A stretch of 64,000 nt of DNA from Dendrolimus kikuchii (lineage: Eukaryota > Arthropoda > Insecta > Lepidoptera > Lasiocampidae): assembly GCA_019925095.2 (NCBI GenBank), contig CM034408.1, positions 2,046,001 through 2,110,000 on the forward strand, written 5' to 3'. This document shows positions 53,516 through 63,120 of the stretch, piece by piece; positions within the stretch are counted from its first letter, which is position 1; every line of letters starts with the position of its first letter. A program made the translations under genes and the position numbers. Under the pieces are notes generated by a model. The model worked only from the letters and a program-made list of their open reading frames with translations. It was not told where the DNA came from and did not search any database.

Positions 53516-53992
53516 TAATGGGAATGAAATACGGCTGCTCCTCTACCCTCAGTCCACTTCACTGCACTTCACAATTTCACCTTTGTTAATTTATATTATA
53601 TTTATATTAATAAGCTGTGCGGGTGATATTACATGTATACAAGCGGTGCGGCGCGAAGCGATATTATAATGTATTTTGTATTTATTTCATATTAATTTAC
53701 TTTATAATTCACATTTACATTGCTTTCGGGGCGAATTTTTTTTTTTAAGGTGATGACTGCAATGCCATATATGCATTGATTTTGCCAATGTCCAGTACAT
53801 AGAAAAGTCAGGTGATATAAAAAGGAATTTTGGCCGGTAAATTAAAAAGAAAAAGAAAATTCTGCCAATCTAATACACTACAATAAACATAATATTTACA
53901 ACAAATCATAAGAGCAAAGGACAAAACTAAATAATAACTAACTTCAAGCCAATCTAAGTATAATATATACATACAATAAAATTAATATATGT

Positions 53993-54225
53993 GGATGGAT
54001 GCAGAAGTCGTGGAAGGCCACGACACACCTTCCATGATCAAATTGATCGTGTACTAGCGGAGGGTGATGTCAGGAGCCTTAAGAACAGACGAGCGTGCAT
54101 GACAAGAGTTATGAATGTCAAAGAAGCAAGTGAGGTGTGTAAGAATGGGCCTAAATGGCGCTCTGTTGTTCGTGCCTACCCCGCAAGGGAACTGGCGTGA
54201 AGTTATGTATGTATGTATGTAAAAT
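53993..54225 (+). mobile_element. RTE-Y LINE 3' fragment nested in G copy 1
   Basis: Encodes MDGCRSRGRPRHTFHDQIDR, VLAEGDVRSLKNRRACMTRV, then the intact C-terminus ...AYPARELA, stop and (TATG)n. It gives the cleanest reading of the RTE-Y C-terminal end. Confidence 0.9.
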
Positions 54226-54365
54226 TAATATATATATATACTATGTTTTATGATATGATAATGAATGATTGAGGTGACGTGCGAAACGGGGAACGCGCCG
54301 TCAGATTTAAAGGAAGAATTTAAATAATAAAAAGTTTGTATATGCCGAAAGAAGGTTACTTGGCG

Positions 54366-55127
54366 ATACCAGTCATTTTAGCAAAAGGATTTGTCATTGG
54401 GTTATTCACCTGATGCTGAGTAGCTAGTCATATACAGTGGCCGAGCAAGACCTAAACCCGTGGGCAACATACATTTTGCGAGGCCCTCTGATAGCAGAAA
54501 AACATAAATTTGTAGGCTCACGCCGGGCGAATGTCATTGATAATAACAATAATAATCTGAAATATTGTAATCAAAGTATATTACATACATACATAACTTC
54601 ACGCCAGTTCCCTTGCGGGGTAGGCACGATCAACAGAGCGCCATTTAGGCCCATTCTTACACACCTCACTTGCTTCTTTGACATTCATAACTCTTGTCAT
54701 GCACGCTCGTCTGTTCTTAAGGCTCCTGACATCACCCTCCGCTAGTACACGATTAATTTGATCACAGTATATTACACTAGAATTATTACAATTAAAATAT
54801 TAAAATCAGAAATATTAGCACACTAATACACAGAAATATTAGGAGAGTTCCAAGAGTTCCATCCACGCTTGTCAGGTGTCGAGCAGCAATTGCCTTGCTA
54901 CTGCCTGATACTGCGATTATCAAGCAGTAACTATCGACAATAATATATTCGCTCCTTGTCTAAGACTGCTCCAGACTATCCGTGTCGACTCTCATAGATT
55001 GCTGATTGTAGACTGTCGTTGTGGACTACTGATTGTAGACCCCTCCTCTGCCCGCGCGTATTTAAAAGGTCATCATAGCACGCCGCAGTGACACCATCCG
55101 GCAATGCTTTGGCGCCACTTTAGTTTT
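54366..55127. other. Spacer with one RTE-Y fragment
   Basis: Apart from 54585-54765 no repeat is recognised. 54860-55040 has CTGATTGTAGAC and ACTGTCGTTGTGGAC repeated in short form. Confidence 0.4.
54585..54765 (-). mobile_element. RTE-Y LINE 3' fragment
   Basis: ACATACATACATAACTTCAC to ACGATTAATTTGATCA. 5'-truncated. Confidence 0.85.
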
Positions 55128-55525
55128 TAGTTTTTTTTTTTTTTTTAGCCAAGGGCAAGAGACAAGGGCAGAACCTTGGGGGGATATTCGCGACCTGTGT
55201 GTGGGATTCGCCTGATCGGGGGTGGCACCAGCATGCCCAGTCAGAACTGGTGCCATGCTGTTGCCACCCCCGGTTAGGGATACCCACTAAAACCCCTGGG
55301 TGTTCCGTCCTTCGCCTTATGCCAGGGCTACGGGTATATGACCTAGCCTCTCCGCAGCCCTGGCAGGCGTGGGCCCCCCTCACGAGGCCTCTTCCATTGC
55401 CGGGGACTCATCCTCCGGCATCATCATGCTCTCTTTGGCGTGGGGCGGTCTGTAACGCGCCCCACGGGAGGAGAGATGAGCGCGCGCGGAACACTCGCGC
55501 TCTCATCTCGACTTTAGTTTCACTA
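55128..55525 (-). mobile_element. R1-like LINE 3' region with poly(A)
   Basis: A T run at 55130-55146 is the 3' tail on the sense strand. Then ACCCACTAAAACCCCTGGGT, GCCTTATGCCAGGGCTACGG, ACGGGAGGAGAGATGAGCGC and GCGGAACACTCGCGCTC follow in the order seen at 22030-22690. GC-rich, no intact frame. Confidence 0.55.
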
Positions 55526-55659
55526 CCTTAACTTCCGTCATCCGTATTAACTTCCAACTTCCCGTTACTCCATTTCGGATATCCGTTAGCTTGATAATAA
55601 ATGCTTCTACGTTAACATCCGGTTATACGACTTCTGATTACTACATGAACATGAACATC

Positions 55660-55978
55660 TATCCGTGCAGGAACGGAGAAAGAATACAATTTCCTGCGGC
55701 CGGGCGGCCTGTTGTAAGAGGCGACTAAACAACCCACAGCCAGGTGGTAGGGCATTTGCCCGACTGGATGGCTACCACCCCTGGTCTAGAGCATGCCGCC
55801 ATAACAACTTTGAGTTGTGTTCCGGCATTAGTGACCAGGTTCCAGACTCACTTAAGAGAGCAGCAGCGCATTTGTAGCACCTTTGGTGATGCAAATGTCC
55901 ATAGGCGATGGTAACCGCTTTCCATCCAGTGGGCCGTCTGCCTGTCTGCTAAACTTCTGCAATAAAAAAAAATAAAAA
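55660..55978 (+). mobile_element. SINE-Z copy, full length
   Basis: ATCCGTGCAGGAACGGAGAA to CTTCTGCAATAAAAAAAA. Very close to the copy at 33841-34130 (both share CATGCCGCCATAACAACTTT and CCAGACTCACTTAAG), suggesting a common recent subfamily. Confidence 0.85.
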
Positions 55979-56344
55979 AAATGAAAGAAGACTCTATTCG
56001 GTTAGACTACTTCCGTCAAATGGTTACTTTATAATAACAAATACGATTCCTACAGACTTAAAAACAATAGAACTGCCTATTGGCACTGGCCAGCGGTGGC
56101 TCCCTGTAACAGTTGCCGCGAATATTGTTAGTCGAATTAAAAAAAATTAGTGTGAATAAGGATTATTGTATAAGGGTATATTGTACAAATTACGTCACAC
56201 GAATTTCATAATTATTTGACCCGTCCCCCGTTCTTCTCACAGCTAGTCACATTGGTGAGACTCCTTCCTCCCTAGTGTCACATCACATATCTTGCAATTG
56301 TAGGTACATGAAGAAATTATTAAATTAAAACAACAGTTCCGTAA
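55979..56344. other. Spacer without recognised features
   Basis: Nothing supported. Confidence 0.4.
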
Positions 56345-56690
56345 TTAGTTTTATTATTTAAACACACAAGGTCTACGAAGTCTGCGATCAGTGAACACAC
56401 GCTGGATAAACCCAACCACTACATCAGATTCGATAACCCACAAATCCTCGCGAAAGAGAATCGTTTCATCGTTTCCTAGAATGATGCGTGAGGCTATTGA
56501 AATCAAAAAACACCCAAATTTCAATAGAGAAGATGGTTGGCAAGTACCACCTGTTTGGGATCCAATCTTCAAAACTATTAAGACCCAAACCCAGCAAAAA
56601 CCCAGCTGCCAGACCTCAAGACACTGTGAGTTCTTTCTGCGTACAACGGAACGCAAACCAACTTGACTGATAATTACTTTTATTTTCATA
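56345..56690 (+). pseudogene. Penelope-like element, endonuclease C-terminus
   Basis: Encodes SSFPRMMREAIEIKKHPNFN, REDGWQVPPVWDPIFKTIKT, QTQQKPSCQTSRHCEFFLRT and ends ERKPT stop. REAIEIxKHPxxFNREDGxxxPxxWxPI is the hallmark end of the GIY-YIG endonuclease/linker of Penelope-like retroelements. Upstream polymerase is missing and the next element (a LINE in reverse) starts at about 56690. Confidence 0.75.
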
Positions 56691-57622
56691 TTTTATTTAG
56701 GACAAATACAACATACAGTATTATCAAACAGTGAAATAACAGATACAGAATAAGTCCTAAAATTGGACCCAGTCTCAGCATATGCTGACCAGTTAAGACC
56801 AGCGCTGTTCTTCCGCCTGGGACCAGCAAGTGAAGTCACGAAGGACAATACAACACACATAATAATACATAGTGTACAATGCAATTCAATAATGATAAAA
56901 AACTATAACGTATTTAAACACAACATATCATAAAAAATAATACATATAAAAATACACATAATCATAAATAATAAATAAATTAATATATATACAATCATTG
57001 TACCGATCACGTGCACAGCAAAACAAAATTAGAAGAGAGTAAGTATATAAAACAAACCAATTACAATAAAATGAATGTAGATTAAAATTCAAATAGCACT
57101 TGTGTCTTGTCTTTGATTAGCCTGTGCAATTTGGTGTACATGCAAAAATTTCTTAAGTTTGACCCTAAAAAGAGAAACTGAACATACATTTCTAATCGGT
57201 GGAGGAATATTGTTCCAACACCTTGAAGCCGCATAGCGGAAGCTTCCTCTGAATGCGGTTGTATTGTGGTGTTCCATAGTAAGCTGAATTGCACACTGAC
57301 GAGCTTCAATTTGTCTTCTACTAGATGACCAAGAGAGCTTCTCATATAAATAAGAAGGAGATCTGTGTTTTACAACCCCAAAAAGAAGACACGCTAAGTG
57401 GAGCTTGCGCCGATGGATCATTTTTAAAATTGAGTGCCTATTCAAATAAGGTGTTACGTGATCCCTTAATGGTATATTAAAGCAGAATCGTGCACAAGCA
57501 TTCTGCACTCTTTGAATAAGCCGCTTAGTTCTGGCTAACAGACGAGGGCCAAACACTACGTCAGCAAAGTTTAGATGTGATAAGACTAAAGACTCTACTA
57601 ATTGAATTCGCAGATCCAGATC
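56691..57622 (-). pseudogene. CR1/L2-like LINE, ORF2 C-terminus and 3' UTR
   Basis: The minus strand is open from about 57622 to 57089: LVESLVLSHLNFADVVFGPR, LLARTKRLIQRVQNACARFC, DHVTPYLNRHSILKMIHRRK, LHLACLLFGVVKHRSPSYLY, FRGSFRYAASRCWNNIPPPI and VKLKKFLHVHQIAQ. The QRVQNACARF ... WLPxxxRRxxxLxxLxxKxx ... FRxxxxWNxLPxxIR layout is typical of CR1/L2/Jockey-type polymerase C-termini. The rest to the left is 3' UTR. It is fused directly to a Penelope terminal repeat at 57623, where the 5' end is truncated. Confidence 0.8.
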
Positions 57623-57755
57623 TTCCGTGATCACGGCCACTGAAAAGTGGCCGAAACGTCGGAAAACCAAAATCAAATAATATTACCGCGCTTAAAACCG
57701 TTAAAACGTAGTTGTATTATGTATACAAGTCGCGAAAACTTAAAAAATATTATAG
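57623..57755 (-). mobile_element. Penelope-like terminal-repeat fragment
   Basis: TTCCGTGATCACGGCCACTG, AAAAGTGGCCGAAACGTCGG, TACCGCGCTTAAAACCGTTA and GTATACAAGTCGCGAAAACT, matching 44937-45070. It adjoins the LINE fragment with no gap. Confidence 0.8.
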
Positions 57756-57779
57756 TTTTATTTCGTCTTTTATAAAGCT

Positions 57780-58066
57780 TACTATGTCGCATTTTATTCA
57801 TACCTTAAGAAATGTTTCTACTCCCTTTATACTTCACATACCCTCAATTTGCTCACTACTAAAAATCTCCTGTTAATGGCACCTGCACACTCTTCAAGAT
57901 TTTATTCCAACTCCTTCGCCACGCAATCTGTCTTCCTTTGGAACTCTTTACCCATAGACGTCAGAAAGGCAAAAACCTTTGCCATATTTAAAAATTCACT
58001 CAGAAAACATTGTGTTAACTGTAGGGAGTTTTTGCTACATAGGATGTTATAATAATAATAATAATG
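57780..58066 (+). pseudogene. LINE ORF C-terminal fragment with (AAT)n tail
   Basis: The frame at 57849-58052 contains SFATQSVFLWNSLPIDVRKA, KTFAIFKNSLRKH, the SxxFWNSLPxxIRxxxxxxxFKxxLKxH pattern at the C-terminus of CR1/Jockey-type LINEs, then a stop and ATAATAATAATAATAATGA. 5'-truncated. Confidence 0.65.
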
Positions 58067-58705
58067 ACCCGCAGGGGGGCTTTGTGGCGAAGCCTTAGGT
58101 GAGTAGCGACACCGCGTACCTGATTCCGGGGGCCAAGGCAAGGCCCCCCTCCTTCGTGCTTGCCTTAGCCAGCCGGCACGGAGTGGAGATCGCTAGAGCT
58201 AAGACTGAAGCTCCAGGGGTGGAAGTGATAAACGGCCTAACGTCGGAAGTAGCTTCGGTGAACCTGCAGCCCACCTCTCGACACCCCTTAGCCACTCACA
58301 CCCATGTTGCCCCTGTCTTTATGGCATTTTTGGGGCCCATGTAGTGAGTGGCGAGACACCGTCTGCCCATTTTTCCATGTTCCTTGAACATTGCGGCGGG
58401 CAGACGCCATAGTCCCATATTCCCAGACCCCTAATACCATTAGCAGTTCACCACAATAGCCCGGTACTTTTTGTCCTCATTTCCCACAATAGTCCTACAC
58501 TGGCCGGGGCTTGTCCTTGGGTGCATTACTATATGGTGTAGACAGGGATAATCGCCGGTCAGTGTCACGCCACATTTACATTAAATTTTTTAAGGGGCCT
58601 CTACGTGTTGGCCTTCCCATGGCCCCACGCAAGCCCCCCAAAAGTCCGGGCCATTTTTATGGCCCGTGGTCTTGAAAGACATACAGTATAATAATAATGA
58701 TAGAT
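58067..58705 (+). mobile_element. GC-rich LINE 3' UTR fragment
   Basis: From GACCCGCAGGGGGGCTTTGT to CCATTTTTATGGCCCGTGGT, TTGAAAGACATACAG and a TATAATAATAATGATAG tail. The GC content contrasts sharply with both flanks. It contains a GGGCCATTTTTATGGCCC hairpin near the 3' end, as do several lepidopteran R1-type LINEs. It sits directly in the (AAT)n tail of the preceding LINE. No supported coding sequence. Confidence 0.55.
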
Positions 58706-58859
58706 GTTTTAGGATGTTAATTGTTTATTGCTAAATTATGGTAATAAAAATGATGGTGCTTATGATTATGCTCTAAGATCAAGGCTGTTTTGCCGACTGA
58801 CGGAGTACGGTGCTAAATGAGTTCTGTTGTGAATATGTTAAAATGCACGTGTCGGCGTT

Positions 58860-59956
58860 AACCGCTGACAGGGCAGTGTACGGCTGTTGCTAGTCCGTTT
58901 TTTTTTTGAGGCGGGGGAAATGCATTTCGCACATTACCGAGTCCTTTACTAGGGATTAGACCAAAGCGACGAGAGGTGACACCACGAATGGGCACCAGAG
59001 TCAAATCGCCGGTTTGTGTGGAGACTCGAAAACTCAATACTCCACTAAAACCACCCTCCTCCCATGTGCCCCGCGCGTATGGCAGGAAGAGTGTGAGACT
59101 TAGAACGTAGTTACACCCACGCTGATCTGTGAGCATCAGTGCTTGAGAATACCTCAGGAAAGGCAAACGCACTTCGTCAACAGGGGTGAAGACTCCTCTG
59201 CTCCCTAGATGCTAGAGGGCCCCTGCAGCGGTATTACGGGAGGAGATCTTGCGCATATCTGCGCCTCCGGGACCTCGACTGACGTCGGTACCCGCGAGAC
59301 GCATGCGCACCTCTCTCCCTTTCTGGTACCGCGGCCTCCTTTTGAGACATGACAGTTTCGACCAGCATATGAAACGCAGTGTCTAATGCGCCACATTGGC
59401 GACAACGAGGGGAAGGCAGGCAGCCCGCGATATGGTTCAGATACTTATCGAAGCACCCATGCCCGGTAAGTATCTGCGTCATCCTGAATGTCAGGGTCAC
59501 GCGTTTCCACGAGAGCCATCGCAACAGGTGCGGGTGCACCGCCTCCACCGTCCCAATGCCTGCCACAGAAGTTTCCAACTCTCTCGACCAAGTCTGGATC
59601 ATGGTAGCGGTTTCCTGCGTCCTGATCGCCTGAAGCTCGGCCTGGCAATAAACCAGGCCACGGGCGAGGGCATCCTGTCGGGAGCGCCGAACTTTGGCAA
59701 GTACGTCCGCCTGGCTTTCCAGGCGGACGTACTTGCCAAAGTTCGGCCAAGGCGGATCGCCTGCCAAGAGTGTCGGCGCCGTCCACGACACTGTACGGTA
59801 TCCTCGGATGGTCCTCACCGCCAGGACCCGTTGTGCGCGGCACAATAAAATCCTATTATGGCGGTAAAGTGCAACGGACCATACGGGTGCACCGTACATG
59901 GCCATGGCCTGTGTCATCTGCAGAAGAGAGCAGTAAGATAATGGCAAGTGTTTCAC
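58860..59956 (-). pseudogene. R1-clade LINE, ORF2 C-terminus and 3' UTR
   Basis: The minus strand is open from 59956 to 59234: AMYGAPVWSVALYRHNRILL, RTIRGYRTVSWTAPTLLAGD, RELETSVAGIGTVEAVHPHL, LTFRMTQILTGHGCFDKYLN and CRQCGALDTAFHMLVE. MYGAPVWADxL ... RVIRGYRTVS ... LTFRLTQVLTGHGCFxxYL ... CxxCGxxxDTAxHxLxxC is the R1-clade ORF2 C-terminus with its CCHC-type finger. The finger is incomplete (the last Cys is replaced), and an inverted duplication at 59687-59746 alters the frame's content after LLAGDPPW. The 3' UTR (58860-59230) holds the ACTAAAACCACCCTCCTCC motif. Confidence 0.88.
59687..59746. repeat. Perfect 28-bp inverted repeat inside R1 ORF2
   Basis: Arms 59687-59714 and 59719-59746, beginning CCGAACTTTGGCAAG and ending CTTGCCAAAGTTCGG, with a 4-base loop CTTT. 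Perfect complementarity in a GC-rich region. Confidence 0.95.
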
Positions 59957-60370
59957 ATGATGTATCAGCCAGACAGTATTTTAAGGAAAGAAAGAAAGAA
60001 ATATATTTATTTCCAATAGCGACACACAACACAAAATAGTACTAAGATAACAACAAAGTATGTATAAAATTTGAAACAGCTAGTGTCTTAACCGTACGAG
60101 GTCGGCCGGTTCTTATAAGGTCTTCAGAGGTCGAATCTTAATTAATGGCAGATTCAATATCTTACTATTCGTTCACTTGCCTTATCATTGGTTGAATTTT
60201 GACATTTCTTGTATGGACTTTAAGAAACCGGCCATAAATCGTTTGATATTACGGTATACAAACCTCAGCGTTATTTATAAATTTTGCAGAAGTTTAAAAA
60301 TCTCAGATGGCACGTGACCGCAGCGATGCAGCCCAGTGGCTTAGAACGCACCGCGATTAAACGCGAGCGG
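59957..60370. other. Spacer with a short retroposon tail and a MITE scrap
   Basis: (GAAA)n at 59978-60001 followed by TATATTTATTTCCAATAGCG looks like a reverse LINE tail. 60150-60232 resembles the 38075 MITE (TTCACTTGCCTTATCATTGG, AAGAAACCGGCCA). Confidence 0.4.
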
Positions 60371-60548
60371 CAGTGGTGGTTTTACCAATAGGCTGAGTAG
60401 GCTGGAGCCTAGGGCGGCAGATTTTGGAGGGGCGGCAAATTTGGAGCCAATTTTTTTATATATTATGTCTTACACAATCTTCAAACTACGGTAAAAAGGA
60501 GGTCTAATTCAAGACTATACACATCTCACGATATGTACACAAAACATT

Positions 60549-60655
60549 TTTTTTTTTTATGGCAGGAGATCAGCAGACAGGCAGACGGCCCACTTGATGG
60601 AAAGCGGTTACCATCGCCTATGGACATTTGCAACAGCAAGTTGCTACAAATGCGC
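60549..60655 (-). mobile_element. SINE-Z 3' part of a chimeric insertion
   Basis: T run then ATGGCAGGAGATCAGCAGAC to GTTGCTACAAATGCGCA. It stops mid-element and the next base starts RTE-Y sequence. Both parts lie in the same sense (minus). Confidence 0.85.
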
Positions 60656-61030
60656 ACATTCATAACTCTTGTCATGCACGCTCGTCTGTTCTTAAGGCTC
60701 CTGACATCACCGGCTAGTACACGATCGATTTGATCATAGAAGGTGTGTCTTGGCCTTCCACTACTTCTGCATCCATCCACTTTTGCATTGTATATCTGTT
60801 TAGTCATTCTTTCATCATGCATTCTTTCCACATGCCCGAACCACCGGAGCACTCTCTTTCAGACCAACTCTCTTTCTTACTTCGGTATTACGAACGCGGT
60901 CCGCGAACGTCACTCCGCAGATTTTGCGCAGTGTTCGCATCTCGACCGCGTTTACTCTACTTTCATGCTCTCTCTTCCATACCCAACTCTCGCATCCATA
61001 CGTGAGCGTAGGTACCAGCAGCAGGTCTAA
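60656..61030 (-). mobile_element. RTE-Y part of the chimeric insertion
   Basis: The minus strand encodes TYGCESWVW-like and LRWFGHVERMHDERMTKQIY, NAKVDGCRSSGRPRHTFYDQ, LKNRRACMTRVMN, and then runs straight into SINE-Z. The normal RTE-Y C-terminus and (TATG)n tail are missing. A 21-bp internal gap (CTTTCCTTACC block) is also seen near 60850. Confidence 0.85.
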
Positions 61031-61122
61031 TTAATATGATTGTGAATTAGGGTATCGATTTATCGGTAGGCGCGGTAAAATTTGAATAGCCTACAGGCGT
61101 CATATTTCTAAATCCGCCCCTG

Positions 61123-61309
61123 GCGAGCGGTTTAGTTATAACTGAAAACGCATACGAACATGCATTTTTGCTTAATTTCATTTTATTACCACAATGGGTT
61201 TTTGATAAGCATCACATGCTGTGGCTATTCTCTGCTGTCGCCCGGTCGGTAATGAATATAAAAACCGGACGCGGTTAACCGACGTGCGTGCGCTACCATC
61301 TTCTCTTCT
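61123..61309. other. Spacer without recognised features
   Basis: No recognised features beyond the 8-bp duplication at its start. Confidence 0.4.
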
Positions 61310-61978
61310 ATATATATAAAAATCAATGCCACTTTTCGTTGTAATTTTATAACTTAAGAACGACTTTACCGATTTTGATGAAATTTTGTGTGTGTGTTTG
61401 AGTTGGTCCCGGGATAGTTTAGATACACAATTGGAACCGGAAGGTGGCGCTGAGATCGGGTTCTACAATTCTCCTTATCACCTGGAGCGCTTTTGGTGAT
61501 TTTATTTTTGTGTGTTTGAGTGGGTACCCGGATGGTTTAGATCCACAAATGGAACCGGTAGGTGGCGCTGAGATTGAGTTCTATAATTCTCCTTATCACC
61601 TGGAGCGATTTTGGTGCTTTTGTTTTGTGTGTTTGAGTGGGTTGCCGGATGGTTTAGATTTCCAATTAGAACCGGTAGGTGGCGCTGAGATCGGGTTCTA
61701 GAATCCTCCTAGTCACTGGGAGCGATTTTGGTGATTTTGTTTCTGTGTGTTTGAGTGGGTTCCCGGATGGTTTAGATTCGCAATTAGAACCGGTAGGTGG
61801 CGCTGAGATCGGCTTTTAGAATCCTAATCACCTGGACCGATTTTGGTGATTTTTTTTTGTGTGGTTGAGTGTGTCCCCGGATGGTTTAAATCCACAATCG
61901 GAACCGGTAGGTGGCGCTGGGATCGGGTCCTAGATTTTTATTTTTTCAGAGCAGGACAAAGTCTGCCGGGGCCGCTAG
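61310..61978 (+). mobile_element. Helitron-like family U copy with five 118-bp modules
   Basis: TCTATATATATAAAAATCAA start, AACGACTTTACCGATTTTGA. Modules with TTTGAGTGGGTxCCxGGAT are at 61397, 61515, 61632, 61750 and about 61864, a 117-118-base period. It ends GGGGCCGCTAG (CTAG 61975-61978) followed by T. The open frame 61444-61701, with a repeated (P)VGGAEI motif, is a by-product of the repeat. Confidence 0.85.
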
Positions 61979-62381
61979 TACTAATATATGAGACAGGAAA
62001 AATCTCAAGTTTTCAAACCTCCCTCCAAATGTAACGAATTGCGTTTGTAAAATCAACCGCTGAAGAACTGCTAATGTATACACGTTCATTGATAGCCATT
62101 ATGTTATATTTTTCTACGATTTCAACCCGCTCGCGTTTAAACCCAGTGCGTGCTAAGCCAATAACTGCGACTCTGTCCTTTTGCATCCACTGCATTTTTA
62201 TTTATTTAACTATTTTTTTTTTTAGCGGCTCAAATGTTCCTTGTTCAAAGACAGTTCTAACATTTCTAACCAGTGTTCGGAATTTAAATTAAATAAGGAT
62301 GTGATAGGACCCGACCATAGATATATATAACCATAGATAATACACTAGACCTGACCAGGCACATTCTAGTTGCTGACTCGG

Positions 62382-62655
62382 GAGTTTTTGGCGGGAACTG
62401 AAAATAGATATTGTGCTGTGCAGTTTTATTTTCTAAAAATGTGTAAATTACTCGAAAATGAACCAATAGTTGTAGGATATTGATAGTTTTTGAGTAGTAA
62501 TTATGTGTTCTGTGAGAAATGTGAACTGTATAGTCAAATGTAGCCTTTTGAGTTGTCACAAGAACTCCGTTGAATGGCACTAGCTGATAACCTACAGTTC
62601 AGCTGTGCTACACATAGGTTTAAGAAAATGAAGAAACTACATTGAATCTAAGATC
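62382..62655 (+). repeat. Dispersed repeat P copy
   Basis: GGAGTTTTTGGCGGGAACTG to GAAACTACATTG and TAAGATCTGG, where LTR-like element G begins. It lacks the last 25 bases of the family. Confidence 0.75.
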
Positions 62656-63120
62656 TGGTGCGGCGGCGCTGGGTTTAGCGGGAAGCGAACTGTGTCAAAT
62701 TTGCGGGAAAAGAAGTGTGGGACAATTTTGATGGGAATCGGAAGATAAGCACGCACTTACCTGGTTAATGGGAATGAAATGCGGCTGCTCCTCTGCCCTC
62801 AGTCCACTTCACTTCACTTTATTTGTTAGGGAGATAATTTATACAATATGGTTTATATTATATTTTACAATTTGATGCGGAGCGGGTGATTTATATAATA
62901 CATATATTTATATTTAATCAGGGTTGCGGGCGCGATATATTTTATGTTATGTTATTTACAATATATTTGTATTTGCGGTGCGATTTAATTTATTTTATTT
63001 TATGATGACATGAGATGAATGATTGAAGTGACGTGCGAAACGGGAACGCGCCGTCAGATTTAAAGGAAGAATTTAAATATGTCGAAGAAAAGTATGAATA
63101 GGTCGAAAGGAGGTTTACAT
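62656..63120 (+). mobile_element. Probable LTR of element G
   Basis: 465 bases from TGGTGCGGCGGCGCTGGG to GAAAGGAGGTTTACA (TG...CA). It matches 53137-54365 once nested insertions there are removed. Immediately after it comes TGGCGGTACC, a plausible tRNA primer-binding site (63121). No second LTR is in the window, so an internal region may extend beyond the right edge. Confidence 0.55.

Larger units (their letters stand above)
53137..54365 (+). mobile_element. LTR-like element G, copy 1, with nested insertions
   Basis: Shares with 62656-63120, in order: TTGCGGCGGCGCTGG, GAGTGTGGGACAATTT, CACGCACTTACCTG, TTAATGGGAATGAAAT, GGCTGCTCCTCTACCCTCAG, GTGACGTGCGAAACGGG, AACGCGCCGTCAGATTTAAA. It ends before TGGCGATACCAG, a primer-binding-like string. 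It is broken by a reverse tRNA-SINE (53250-53515), an unassigned AT-rich stretch and an RTE-Y end (53993-54225). Confidence 0.6.
60371..61122. mobile_element. hAT-type element with 8-bp target duplication
   Basis: Ends CAGTGGTGGTTTTA and TAAATCCGCCCCTG are inverted (CAGxGGxGGxTTTA), as in hAT transposons. The flanks are the direct repeat GCGAGCGG at 60363-60370 and 61123-61130. The interior holds a SINE/LINE chimeric insertion (60549-61030) and no transposase. Confidence 0.88.

Noticed and set aside
55199..55531. 110-codon plus-strand open frame
   Set aside because: It overlaps a reverse R1-like 3' region with a poly(A) tail and is not shared with the related segment at 22030-22690.
58099..58344. 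81-codon open frame (GC-rich) as a host gene
   Set aside because: It lies in a GC-rich LINE 3' UTR between retroposon tails. No recognised domain, no splice signals.
59396..59848. 150-codon plus-strand open frame
   Set aside because: It is the antisense shadow of the R1 ORF2, whose minus-strand frame contains the conserved motifs.
61444..61701. Open frame with repeated GLDxQxEPVGGAEI-like units, looking like a repeat protein
   Set aside because: The periodicity is the 118-bp DNA module of a Helitron-like element. The opposite-strand array at 41863 gives the same pattern. No start context or homologue.
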